From: Streptomyces filipinensis | GTDB lineage: Bacteria > Actinomycetota > Actinomycetes > Streptomycetales > Streptomycetaceae | Reading direction: 5' to 3' | NCBI RefSeq assembly: GCF_014649495.1 | Contig: NZ_BMTD01000009.1 | Span: forward strand, 186,001 to 250,000 | Length of the DNA stretch: 64,000 nucleotides | Shown here: positions 1 to 7,383 of the stretch, in pieces | Position numbering within the stretch: the first letter of the stretch is position 1 | Layout: every line of letters begins with the position of its first letter | Notes under the pieces: model-generated | The model's database searches: none | The model's input: the letters and a program-made list of their open reading frames with translations, nothing else | What the model was told of the DNA's origin: nothing | Made by a program: the position numbers and the translations under genes

Positions 1-583
1 AGATCTCGGCCTGGGCGCTGTTGACGATCTCGTCGACGTCGCCGTCGGCCGCGTATCCCATCTGCGTGATGCGCGTACCGGCTTCGACCAGGCGGCGCAG
101 CACGGCCCGCTCGTGGACGATCTCCGCGTAGTACTCGGCGTTGGCCGCCGTCGGCACGGTCTGGACGAGAGTGTGCAGATACGCCGCTCCGCCGACCTTG
201 TTGATCTCGCCGCGCTTGGTGAGTTCAGCCGCGATGGTGATGGGGTCGGCCGGCTCGCCCTTGGCGTAGACGTCCAGGATCGCCTGGTAGATCGTCTCGT
301 GCGCGGGCTTGTAGAAGTCGTGGCCCTTGAGGATCTCGACGACGTCGGCGATGGCGTCCTTCGACAGCAGCATGCCGCCCAGCACCGACTGTTCGGCGTC
401 CAGGTCCTGCGGCGGCACACGCTCGAAGGAGGAGCCCCCGCCGTCCCAGGAGGCGTTCTCCCGACCTCGGTCGTGCTGTTCCTCACGACCCCGGCCGCTG
501 TCACCGCGTCGGCGGGAGGCGGGCAGACGATCACTGGGTCCGGCGTCGGCCCACGGATCGTCCAAGGGCTCGGAAATGCTCAC
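1..583 (-). CDS. dnaB: Replicative DNA helicase DnaB, N-terminal part (runs off window)
   Basis: This is the 5' part of the replicative helicase, which unwinds DNA ahead of the fork as a hexamer; about 194 codons are visible. The start is GTG at 583 (MSISEPLDDP), with a strong GGAGGAGGT ribosome site just upstream on the minus strand. After a low-complexity leader of about 45 residues comes the typical DnaB N-terminal domain: VPPQDLDAEQSVLGGML, then DAIADVVEILKGHDFY and the HETIYQAI helix, and PADPITIAAEL. The RecA-like ATPase domain lies outside the window. The call is secure from these family motifs. The helicase-loader candidate DciA is also in this window (40971-41546). Confidence 0.95.
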   Translation of the reverse strand, partial: MSISEPLDDPWADAGPSDRLPASRRRGDSGRGREEQHDRGRENASWDGGGSSFERVPPQDLDAEQSVLGGMLLSKDAIADVVEILKGHDFYKPAHETIYQAILDVYAKGEPADPITIAAELTKRGEINKVGGAAYLHTLVQTVPTAANAEYYAEIVHERAVLRRLVEAGTRITQMGYAADGDVDEIVNSAQAEI

Positions 584-1064
584 CGAGCCACCTCCTCCCG
601 TCCGCAGGGCGGACCTCGCCGTGACCTCTGTTGTACGGCACGGCACTGACAAATGAGACGCCCAACTCCGGTTCCGGCGCGTCGGGTTTGTGACGATTCC
701 AGGGCCGGAGGAAGGACGCTTCCCAGGCCTGGGGAAGGAGCGGGCGCCGGACCACGGTAGGCCTGTCGGCACCGTCAGCCAATCTGGTTATCCACAGGCC
801 ATGTGGACGACGGCCCGGATGCTGTGGAGAACTCACCGAAACCTGTGCACGACACGGTGGACAGCCCTGTGAACAAGCCCTCCATCCCGCCCCCCACGCC
901 GAGCTGACCTGCACCTTTGCCGTCCACCGGCTGTGCAGAAGAAAAACTTTCCCAGTCGGACCAAGATCGCGTCGAACGGTGCGCGAAAGGACACGCCCAC
1001 AGAACGTAAGTAAGGGTCACTCATCAGTTGCATCGCTTACCTGTGGACGATTAGATTAGTGTGC
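584..1064. promoter_or_regulatory. Intergenic DnaA-box-like cluster between dnaB and the MATE gene
   Basis: This divergent gap of about 480 bp holds no convincing gene but several 9-mers close to the Streptomyces DnaA box TTGTCCACA. TTATCCACA at 788-796 matches the E. coli consensus. One-mismatch copies on the other strand are TGTGGACGA (802-810), TGTGGAGAA (823-831), TGTGAACAA (868-876) and TGTGGACGA (1042-1050). The last lies inside the presumed MATE promoter. The region is likely to hold both divergent promoters and may bind DnaA; the binding is inferred, the motifs are seen. Confidence 0.5.
1027..1057 (+). promoter_or_regulatory. Possible promoter for a leaderless MATE transcript
   Basis: TTGCAT (1027-1032) and TAGATT (1052-1057) are separated by 19 bp. 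The -10-like hexamer ends 7 bases before the ATG at 1065, where transcription would be expected to begin, and no Shine-Dalgarno sequence precedes the ATG. This is the layout of leaderless actinobacterial genes. A DnaA-box-like TGTGGACGA sits between the two hexamers. Confidence 0.4.
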
Positions 1065-2402
1065 ATGACACAGGCCCCCGCGCTCCCCGAGGCCACACCC
1101 CGGCGGCATGACAGAGAGATCGTCGCGCTGGCCGTCCCGGCCTTCGGCGCGCTCGTCGCCGAGCCCCTCTTCGTCATGGCGGACAGTGCGATCGTCGGCC
1201 ATCTCGGGACCACCCAGCTCGCCGGTCTCGGCGTAGCCTCGGCCCTCCTCATCACCGCGGTGAGCGTTTTCGTCTTCCTCGCTTACTCGACCACCGCCGC
1301 CGTGGCCCGGCGCGTCGGCGCCGGCGATCTACCGGCGGCCATCCGCCAGGGCATGGACGGCATCTGGCTGGCACTGCTGCTCGGGATCGCCGTCATCGCC
1401 GTCGTCCTTCCGCTGGCACCCGGCATCGTGGACCTCTTCGGCGCCTCCACGACGGCGGCTCCCTACGCCACGACCTATCTGCGTATCTCCTCGCTGGGCA
1501 TCCCGGCCATGCTCATCGTCCTCGCCGCCACCGGAGTGCTCCGCGGACTGCAGGACACCAGGACTCCGCTCTATGTAGCTGTCGCAGGCTTCGTCGCCAA
1601 CGGCGCACTCAATGCAGGGCTCGTCTACGGCGCCGGACTCGGCATCGCCGGTTCTGCCTGGGGCACGGTCATAGCTCAGTGCGGCATGGCAGCCGTGTAT
1701 CTGACCGTGGTCGTCCGCGGGGCCCGTCGGCACGGGGCCTCCCTGCGTCCCGATGCCGACGGCATCAAGGCCTCGGCCCAGGCAGGCGTTCCCCTCCTGG
1801 TCCGTACGCTGTCACTGCGGGCGATCCTGATGATCGCGACGGCGGTCGCAGCACATCTGGGCGACGCCGACATCGCCGCCCATCAGATCATCCTGTCCCT
1901 GTGGAGTCTGCTGGCCTTCGCTCTGGACGCGATAGCGATCGCGGGACAGGCCATCATCGGCCGCTACCTCGGCGCGAACGATGCCCAAGGAGCACGTGAG
2001 GCCTGCCGTCGCATGGTCCAGTGGGGCATCGCGACCGGAGTGGTTCTCGGCCTGCTCGTGGTGGCCGCCCGGCCGCTCTTCCTGCCCCTGTTCACCAGCG
2101 ACTCCGTCGTCAAGGACGTGGCGCTGCCCGCGCTGCTGATGGTCGCGCTCTCGCAACCCGTCTGCGGGATGGTCTTCGTGCTGGACGGAGTGCTGATGGG
2201 CGCGGGCGACGGTCCCTATCTGGCATGGGCCATGGTCGTCACCCTCGCGGTGTTCGCTCCGGTCGCTCTGCTCGTCCCCACATTCGGCGGGGGTCTCACC
2301 GCGCTGTGGGCTGCGATGACCCTCATGATGACCATCCGCATGCTGACCCTGTGGCTGCGCACCCGTTCGGGTCGCTGGATCGTCACGGGCGCAACCCGGT
2401 GA
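1065..2402 (+). CDS. MATE/DinF-family multidrug efflux transporter
   Basis: This is an integral membrane cation-coupled exporter of about 445 residues, the usual MATE length, with about 12 hydrophobic helices. Family features are the early IVALAVPAFGALVAEPLF helix, ADSAIVGHLGTTQLAGLG, GVLRGLQDTRTPLY in the middle, and the repeat-like IAGQAIIGRYLGA of the second half. The frame also allows GTG at 1059, but ATG at 1065 fits a leaderless start and the usual MTQAP beginning. It is divergent from dnaB and separated from rplI by two parS sites and a terminator. Its substrate cannot be read from sequence. Confidence 0.88.
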   Translation: MTQAPALPEATPRRHDREIVALAVPAFGALVAEPLFVMADSAIVGHLGTTQLAGLGVASALLITAVSVFVFLAYSTTAAVARRVGAGDLPAAIRQGMDGIWLALLLGIAVIAVVLPLAPGIVDLFGASTTAAPYATTYLRISSLGIPAMLIVLAATGVLRGLQDTRTPLYVAVAGFVANGALNAGLVYGAGLGIAGSAWGTVIAQCGMAAVYLTVVVRGARRHGASLRPDADGIKASAQAGVPLLVRTLSLRAILMIATAVAAHLGDADIAAHQIILSLWSLLAFALDAIAIAGQAIIGRYLGANDAQGAREACRRMVQWGIATGVVLGLLVVAARPLFLPLFTSDSVVKDVALPALLMVALSQPVCGMVFVLDGVLMGAGDGPYLAWAMVVTLAVFAPVALLVPTFGGGLTALWAAMTLMMTIRMLTLWLRTRSGRWIVTGATR

Positions 2403-2440
2403 CGGACGCCAACCCCGTGGCGGGGCGCAACCCGGTGACC

Positions 2441-2454
2441 GTTTCACGTGGAAC
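2441..2454. other. parS: Near-consensus parS site
   Basis: GTTTCACGTGGAAC differs by one base from the Streptomyces ParB site GTTTCACGTGAAAC. It lies 38 bp after the MATE stop and 14 bp before a perfect site. ParB binding is inferred from the motif. Confidence 0.7.
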
Positions 2455-2468
2455 AGGCCAGCTGTCAT

Positions 2469-2482
2469 GTTTCACGTGAAAC
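2469..2482. other. parS: parS centromere site
   Basis: This is a perfect GTTTCACGTGAAAC, flanked by T and A to give a 16-bp palindrome, between the convergent MATE and rplI genes. Confidence 0.92.
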
Positions 2483-2530
2483 ACACGCTCTTCTCCGCGC
2501 CGCGCCTTGGCCCGCCCACCGGGTCGACGT

Positions 2531-2560
2531 AAAAGAGGCCGCACCTTCACAGGTGCGGCC
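2531..2560 (-). terminator. Rho-independent terminator of the rpsF-ssb-rpsR-rplI operon
   Basis: Perfect 10-bp arms GGCCGCACCT (2537-2546) and AGGTGCGGCC (2551-2560) enclose a 4-base loop. The run of A at 2531-2534 reads as a U tract on the minus-strand transcript. It lies about 30 bp after the rplI stop. Confidence 0.85.
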
Positions 2561-2592
2561 CCTTTCAGAGCTGCTCAAGCAGAACGCGGCAG

Positions 2593-3039
2593 TCAGCCCG
2601 CGACAACCTCGATGTTGACCTTGGCGGCAACCTCGGGGTGCAGACGCACGGACGTCTCGTGGCCGCCCAGGGTCTTGATCGGGGCGGACAGCTCGATGCG
2701 GCGCTTGTCGACCTCGGGACCGCCGGAAGCCTTGATCGCGGACGCGATGTCGGCCGGGGTGACGGAACCGAAGAGACGGCCGGAGTCGCCGGAGCGGACG
2801 GCCAGACGGACCTTCACGCCCTCAAGCTGGGCCTTGACCTGGTTGGCCTGCTCGATGGTCTGGATCTCGTGGATCTTGCGAGCACGACGGATCTGCTCGA
2901 CGTCCTTCTCGCCACCCTTGGTCCAGCGGATAGCGAACTTCCGCGGGATGAGGTAGTTGCGAGCGTAACCGTCCTTGACGTCGACGACATCGCCGGCGGC
3001 ACCGAGGCCAGTGACCTCGTGGGTGAGGATGATCTTCAT
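2593..3039 (-). CDS. rplI: 50S ribosomal protein L9
   Basis: This 148-residue L9 binds 23S rRNA near the base of the L1 stalk. It begins MKIILTHEVTGLGAAGDVVDV and continues GYARNYLIPRKFAIRWT, the classic N-terminal globular domain, followed by a long connecting helix and the C-terminal domain. It is the last gene of the operon rpsF-ssb-rpsR-rplI, 18 bp after rpsR, with GGGAAGGG upstream as ribosome site. Length and order are the normal actinobacterial form. Confidence 0.98.
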   Translation of the reverse strand: MKIILTHEVTGLGAAGDVVDVKDGYARNYLIPRKFAIRWTKGGEKDVEQIRRARKIHEIQTIEQANQVKAQLEGVKVRLAVRSGDSGRLFGSVTPADIASAIKASGGPEVDKRRIELSAPIKTLGGHETSVRLHPEVAAKVNIEVVAG

Positions 3040-3057
3040 GTGTCGGTCACCCTTCCC

Positions 3058-3294
3058 TTAGCGCGCGGTGGACGTGTAGGGCAGCAGCGCCATCTCACGG
3101 CTGTTCTTCACGGCCGTGGCGACGTCACGCTGGTGCTGCGTGCAGTTGCCGGTCACGCGGCGGGCACGGATCTTGCCGCGGTCGGAAATGAACTTCCGCA
3201 GCATGTTCGTGTCCTTGTAGTCCACGTACGTGACCTTGTCCTTGCAGAAAGCGCAGACCTTCTTCTTCGGCTTGCGCACAGGCGGCTTCGCCAT
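3058..3294 (-). CDS. rpsR: 30S ribosomal protein S18 (Cys-containing form)
   Basis: This 78-residue S18 sits on the platform of the small subunit next to S6. The motif CAFC near residue 14 marks the zinc-ribbon (C+) type rather than the Cys-less paralogue some Streptomyces use under zinc limitation. The family core YVDYKDTNMLRKFISDRGKI and RRVTGNCTQHQR is intact. An AGGAG ribosome site precedes the ATG. It lies between ssb and rplI, the conserved order. Confidence 0.97.
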   Translation of the reverse strand: MAKPPVRKPKKKVCAFCKDKVTYVDYKDTNMLRKFISDRGKIRARRVTGNCTQHQRDVATAVKNSREMALLPYTSTAR

Positions 3295-3351
3295 GGTGTT
3301 TCTCCTGTGTGATCAAGAAGTTGGGGTACGACCCACCCTTGGTCCGGGGAC

Positions 3352-3930
3352 CTAGAAGGGGGGCTCGTCCGAGTAGCCGCCACCGCCGCCGGAGCCTCCG
3401 CCCCAGCCGCCGCCGCCCTGCTGGCCACCGGCAGGAGCGCCGGTCGCCCACGGGTCGTCGGCCGGGGCGCCGCCGCCCTGCTGGCCGCCGCCGGAGCCTC
3501 CGCCCCAGCCGCCGCCCTGCTGGCCGCCACCGCCGCCGTAACCACCCTGGCCACCGCGAGCGCCACCGGCGGTCTTGGTGACCTTGGCCGTGGCGTTGCG
3601 CAGGCTGGGGCCGACTTCCTCGACGTCCAGCTCGTAGACCGTGCGCTTGACGCCCTCACGGTCCTCGTAGGACCGCTGCTTCAGCCGGCCCTGCACGATG
3701 ACGCGCATGCCTCGCTGGAGCGACTCGGCGACGTTCTCCGCCGCCTGACGCCAGACCGAGCAGGTCAGGAACAGGCTCTCGCCGTCCTTCCACTCGTTCG
3801 TCTGACGGTCGAAGGTGCGGGGGGTGGACGCGACGCGGAACTTCGCGACCGCCGCACCGGACGGGGTGAAGCGCAGCTCGGGGTCGTCGACAAGATTGCC
3901 GATGACCGTGATGACGGTCTCGCCTGCCAT
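3352..3930 (-). CDS. ssb: Single-stranded DNA-binding protein
   Basis: This 192-residue SSB protects single-stranded DNA during replication and repair. The OB fold covers about residues 1-110 (GETVITVIGNLVDDPELRF, then TCSVWRQAAENVAESLQRG). A Gly/Gln/Trp-rich linker follows at about 120-183. The acidic tip DEPPF at the extreme C terminus recruits partner proteins. The linker is built from duplicated GGGWGGGSGGG units whose DNA is also repeated (about 3384-3426 and 3485-3525). It sits between rpsF and rpsR, as is usual. Confidence 0.97.
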   Translation of the reverse strand: MAGETVITVIGNLVDDPELRFTPSGAAVAKFRVASTPRTFDRQTNEWKDGESLFLTCSVWRQAAENVAESLQRGMRVIVQGRLKQRSYEDREGVKRTVYELDVEEVGPSLRNATAKVTKTAGGARGGQGGYGGGGGQQGGGWGGGSGGGQQGGGAPADDPWATGAPAGGQQGGGGWGGGSGGGGGYSDEPPF

Positions 3931-4007
3931 GGGGAACCTCTCGGCGGGTTTGCTGCTCTGGCTGCTTGCTGGCTACTCGAATCCCGAGATCAGCTGAGCG
4001 GGAGAGC

Positions 4008-4298
4008 TCAGTGGGTCTCGGGGCGGAGGACCTTGGTCCGGAGGACCGACTCGTTCAGGTTCATCTGGCGGTCGAGCTCCTTGACGACCGCAGGCTCGGC
4101 CTGCAGGTCGATGACCGAGTAGATGCCCTCGGGCTTCTTCTTGATCTCGTAGGCGAGACGACGACGGCCCCAGGTGTCGACCTTCTCAACCTTGCCGCCA
4201 CCGTCACGGACGACGGACAGGAAGTTCTCGATCAGCGGGGAGACAGCACGCTCCTCGAGATCGGGGTCGAGGATGACCATCACCTCGTAGTGACGCAT
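4008..4298 (-). CDS. rpsF: 30S ribosomal protein S6
   Basis: This 96-residue S6 partners S18 on the 30S platform. It starts MRHYEVMVILDPDLEER and includes VEKVDTWGRRRLAYEIKKKPEGIYSV, the family signature. The frame stays open upstream for another 50 codons. The ATG at 4298 is chosen because AAAGGAGGT lies 7 bases before it and because it gives the normal length. It is the first gene of the rpsF-ssb-rpsR-rplI operon. Confidence 0.97.
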   Translation of the reverse strand: MRHYEVMVILDPDLEERAVSPLIENFLSVVRDGGGKVEKVDTWGRRRLAYEIKKKPEGIYSVIDLQAEPAVVKELDRQMNLNESVLRTKVLRPETH

Positions 4299-4515
4299 GT
4301 GGAACCCACCTCCTTTGGACTCAGCGGCCACGGTCGTTCCGTGGCAGGAGGGTTGTGATGCGTACGCAACGGTATCGGCCACCACTGACAATCGGGGTCC
4401 TGAGACGGATCCCGCAGTGTTACCTGGGCAGGCGTGGGCAGACACCAATGCAGACGGTACAGACTACCCGCACACCCGCTTCCGGTTGAAATCCGGGCGT
4501 GAAGCCCCTCACCCT

Positions 4516-4545
4516 GTACACGTCGGGTGTGTACGGCGCTACTAT
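4516..4545 (+). promoter_or_regulatory. Likely promoter of the small membrane protein, with an inverted repeat
   Basis: A TACTAT -10-like hexamer (4540-4545) lies 26 bp before the ATG at 4571. Just upstream is an inverted repeat GTACAC (4516-4521) / GTGTAC (4529-4534) that could bind a regulator. No good -35 is seen. Confidence 0.4.
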
Positions 4546-4570
4546 GCGCCGCCTTCCGCAGGAGGTGCCC

Positions 4571-4888
4571 ATGGCACAGACATTGCATCCCAACGTCGCC
4601 GGATCCCTCTTCGCCACGGACGGCAAGGCCCGTCCGCTGCAGGACACGCTGATGGCGGTGACCTTCGTCCTCGGCGTGCTGTCCTTCATCACGTCCTTCT
4701 TCCACGGCCTCCACCTGCTCAGCTCGTGGGCGGGTCTGGTGGGTCTTGCCGTCGGCATCTACGGACAGTGGATCTCGGTGACGACTCGGGAGCGCTTCGT
4801 TCTGATCCTGGGTCTCGGCGCTGCGGGAGTCGGTTTCCTGATCAGCATGGCGAACGGCGGACTGTTCGGCGGACTCATCGGCAGCTGA
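4571..4888 (+). CDS. Small conserved membrane protein, function unknown
   Basis: This predicted 105-residue protein starts MAQTLHPNVAGSLFATDGKA and has an AGGAGGT ribosome site 5 bases before the ATG. Three hydrophobic segments follow: TLMAVTFVLGVLSFITSFF, SWAGLVGLAVGIYGQWI and FVLILGLGAAGVGFLI. A frame extension to 4499 has no ribosome site. No catalytic motif is visible. Streptomyces genomes usually carry such a protein between rpsF and femX, but its role is not known to me. A short hairpin with a T tract follows its stop. Confidence 0.8.
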   Translation: MAQTLHPNVAGSLFATDGKARPLQDTLMAVTFVLGVLSFITSFFHGLHLLSSWAGLVGLAVGIYGQWISVTTRERFVLILGLGAAGVGFLISMANGGLFGGLIGS

Positions 4889-4894
4889 CCGCCG

Positions 4895-4919
4895 GACGGC
4901 ATCGTCCACGCCGTCTTTT
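4895..4919 (+). terminator. Weak terminator after the small membrane protein
   Basis: A GACGGC/GCCGTC stem (4895-4900, 4910-4915) with a 9-base loop is followed by TTTT. Confidence 0.5.
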
Positions 4920-5067
4920 CGAACACCGCGGACCGTCCTGGTCGCCCGTCCGGCCGGGTTAAGGCCCGTACGCCCAGTCGGGGCGCTCGCACGGCGCAGT
5001 AGGCTTCGGCGCGAGAGCCGGAGCCCCTGAACCCATGGGGACACACCAGCCCGAGGAGCGCCCCGAC

Positions 5068-6189
5068 ATGAGCCTGACCCTGAGGACCATCAGCCGCGAG
5101 CAACATCTGGCGTACATCCAGAGCCTGCCGTCGGCGAGCCACATGCAGGTCCCGGCCTGGGCCGACGTCAAGGCGGAGTGGCGCTCCGAGAACCTGGGCT
5201 GGTTCGACGAACGCACCGGCGAGATGGTCGGCGCGGGCCTGGTCCTCTACCGCCAGCTGCCCAAGATCAAGCGCTACCTCGCGTACCTCCCCGAGGGCCC
5301 GGTCATCAACTGGTTCGCGCCGAATCTCGACGACTGGATCCAGCCGATGCTGGCGCACCTGAAGCAGCAGGGCGCCTTCTCGGTGAAGATGGGCCCGCCG
5401 GTGATCATCCGGCGCTGGAACGCCGAGACCATCAAGAAGGGCATCCAGGACCAGGACGTGAAGCGGCTGCGCGACATGGAGGCCGACTTCATCGAGCCGC
5501 GTGCCTTCGAGGTCGCCGACAAGCTGCGCCGCATGGGCTGGCAGCAGGGTGAGGACGGCGGCGCCGGCTTCGGCGACGTGCAGCCTCGCTATGTCTTCCA
5601 GGTGCCGCTGGCCAACCGCTCCCTGGAAGAGGTCCACAAGAACTTCAACCAGCTGTGGCGCCGCAACATCAAGAAGGCCGAGAAGGCCGGCGTCGAGGTC
5701 GTCCAGGGCGGTTACCAGGACCTGGCCGAGTGGCAGCGGCTGTACGAGATCACCGCGGTGCGCGACCACTTCCGGCCCCGCCCGCTGTCGTACTTCCAGC
5801 GCATGTGGACGGCCCTCAACACCGAGGACCCGAACCGGATGCGGCTGTACTTCGCCCGCCACAACGGCGTGAACCTGTCCGCGGCGACGATGCTGATCGT
5901 GGGCGGGCACGTCTGGTACTCCTACGGCGCCTCCGACAACATCGGCCGTGAGGTCCGGCCCTCGAACGCGATGCAGTGGCGGATGCTGCGCGACGCCTAC
6001 GCGCTCGGCGGCACCGTCTACGACCTGCGCGGCATCTCCGACTCGCTGGACGAGACGGACCACCTCTTCGGTCTGATCCAGTTCAAGGTCGGCACCGGCG
6101 GGCAGGCTGCCGAGTACCTCGGCGAGTGGGACTTCCCGCTGAACAAGCTGCTCCACAAGGCACTCGACATCTACATGTCGCGCCGCTGA
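5068..6189 (+). CDS. femX: FemX-type peptidoglycan branching aminoacyltransferase (FemABX family)
   Basis: This 373-residue member of the Fem family uses aminoacyl-tRNA to attach the interpeptide amino acid (glycine in Streptomyces) to a peptidoglycan precursor at the membrane. It has the duplicated GNAT-like fold, with FVSWxx-type features such as SHMQVPAWADVKAEWRSE, the coiled segment near LEEVHKNFNQLWRRNIKKAEKAGVE, and the late VYDLRGISD and LFGLIQFKVGTGG motifs. ATG 5068 follows GAGGAGCG; the frame opens further upstream to 5035. The next gene, 83 bp on, is an alanine-racemase-like protein, so the pair probably acts in cell-wall assembly. Confidence 0.92.
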   Translation: MSLTLRTISREQHLAYIQSLPSASHMQVPAWADVKAEWRSENLGWFDERTGEMVGAGLVLYRQLPKIKRYLAYLPEGPVINWFAPNLDDWIQPMLAHLKQQGAFSVKMGPPVIIRRWNAETIKKGIQDQDVKRLRDMEADFIEPRAFEVADKLRRMGWQQGEDGGAGFGDVQPRYVFQVPLANRSLEEVHKNFNQLWRRNIKKAEKAGVEVVQGGYQDLAEWQRLYEITAVRDHFRPRPLSYFQRMWTALNTEDPNRMRLYFARHNGVNLSAATMLIVGGHVWYSYGASDNIGREVRPSNAMQWRMLRDAYALGGTVYDLRGISDSLDETDHLFGLIQFKVGTGGQAAEYLGEWDFPLNKLLHKALDIYMSRR

Positions 6190-6272
6190 GCCGCGGACGT
6201 TTGATTCCATAGGCTTCACAGCGTTCACACCTCTGATACACCGCAGCCACGAGAAAGGGCCAGGGTCCGGCC

Positions 6273-7304
6273 ATGGCGCTCACGCTCTACGTCGACACCG
6301 CGCGCTGGCGGGCGCACCACAAGCACGTGCACGAGCAGTTCCCGGGGCTTGTCCCGGTCTGCAAGGGCAACGGCTACGGCTTCGGGCACGAACGGCTGGC
6401 CGAGGAGGCCACGCGGCTGGGCGCGGACCTGCTCGCGGTCGGCACGACGTACGAGGCCGCGCGCATCAAGGACTTCTTCGGCGGTGATCTGCTGGTGCTG
6501 ACGCCGTACCGGCGCGGCGAGGAGCCCGTGCCGCTGCCCGACCGGGTGGTGCGCTCGGTGTCGTCGGTCGACGGCGTCTACGGCCTCGTCGGCGCGCGGG
6601 TCGTCATCGAGGTGATGTCCTCGATGAAGCGCCACGGCATCAGCGAGCAGGACCTGCCGCAGCTGCACCAGGCGATCGAGAACGTCCGGCTGGAGGGCTT
6701 CGCCATCCATCTGCCGCTGGACCGCACCGACGGTTCGGACGCCGTCGAGGAGGTCATCGGCTGGATGGACCGGCTGCGCGCGGCCCGGCTGCCGCTGCAC
6801 ACGATGTTCGTCAGCCACCTCAAGGCCGATGAACTCGCCCGTCTCCAGCAGCAGTTCCCGCAGACCCGGTTCCGCGCCCGCATCGGCACGCGGCTGTGGC
6901 TGGGGGACCACGAGGCGACCGAGTACCACGGCGCCGTCCTGGACGTCACGCGTGTGGCCAAGGGCGACCGGTTCGGCTACCGGCAGCAGAAGGCGGCCTC
7001 CGACGGCTACCTGGTGGTCGTGGCGGGCGGTACGTCGCACGGGGTGGGCCTGGAGGCACCGAAGGCCCTGCACGGCGTCATGCCGCGCGCCAAGGGCGTC
7101 GCCCGGGCCGGCCTCGCCACGGTGAACCGGAACCTTTCTCCGTTCGTCTGGGGCGGCAAGCAGCGCTGGTTCGCCGAGCCGCCGCACATGCAGGTGTCGA
7201 TCCTGTTCGTCCCCGCGGACGCCCCGGAACCGCAGGTCGGCGACGAGCTGGTGGCCCACCTTCGGCACACCACCACGCAGTTCGACCGGCTCGTGGACCG
7301 CTGA
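6273..7304 (+). CDS. Alanine racemase N-domain-like (fold-type III PLP) protein
   Basis: This 343-residue protein resembles alanine racemase. CKGNGYGFGHERLAEEA near residue 29 corresponds to the VKADAYGHG motif that holds the PLP lysine, and SSMKRHGIS, VSHLKADE and RARIGTRLWLGD follow the barrel order of Alr. By eye, however, the Alr motif GYADGYPR, which carries the second catalytic tyrosine, is replaced by GGTSHGVGLE, and the SMD motif region reads EPPHMQ. A normal two-base racemase mechanism is therefore doubtful. Its position directly after femX suggests a cell-wall role. A terminator follows. Confidence 0.75.
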   Translation: MALTLYVDTARWRAHHKHVHEQFPGLVPVCKGNGYGFGHERLAEEATRLGADLLAVGTTYEAARIKDFFGGDLLVLTPYRRGEEPVPLPDRVVRSVSSVDGVYGLVGARVVIEVMSSMKRHGISEQDLPQLHQAIENVRLEGFAIHLPLDRTDGSDAVEEVIGWMDRLRAARLPLHTMFVSHLKADELARLQQQFPQTRFRARIGTRLWLGDHEATEYHGAVLDVTRVAKGDRFGYRQQKAASDGYLVVVAGGTSHGVGLEAPKALHGVMPRAKGVARAGLATVNRNLSPFVWGGKQRWFAEPPHMQVSILFVPADAPEPQVGDELVAHLRHTTTQFDRLVDR

Positions 7305-7325
7305 GCCAGCCGGGGACAGCGCGAA

Positions 7326-7360
7326 GGCCGTACACGCGGCGTGCGTGTACGGCCTCTTTT
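7326..7360 (+). terminator. Rho-independent terminator of the femX region
   Basis: GGCCGTACACGC (7326-7337) pairs with GCGTGTACGGCC (7343-7354) around a 5-base loop and is followed by TCTTTT. It lies 22 bp after the stop at 7304 and faces the end of the convergent gene at 7384. Confidence 0.88.
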
Positions 7361-7383
7361 CATGCCTTCCGCCCGGCGTTCGC

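Noticed and set aside
4759..6228. 489-codon open frame antisense to femX
   Set aside because: It is a shadow frame rich in Leu/Val/Asp/Arg, as expected from antisense of a GC-rich gene.
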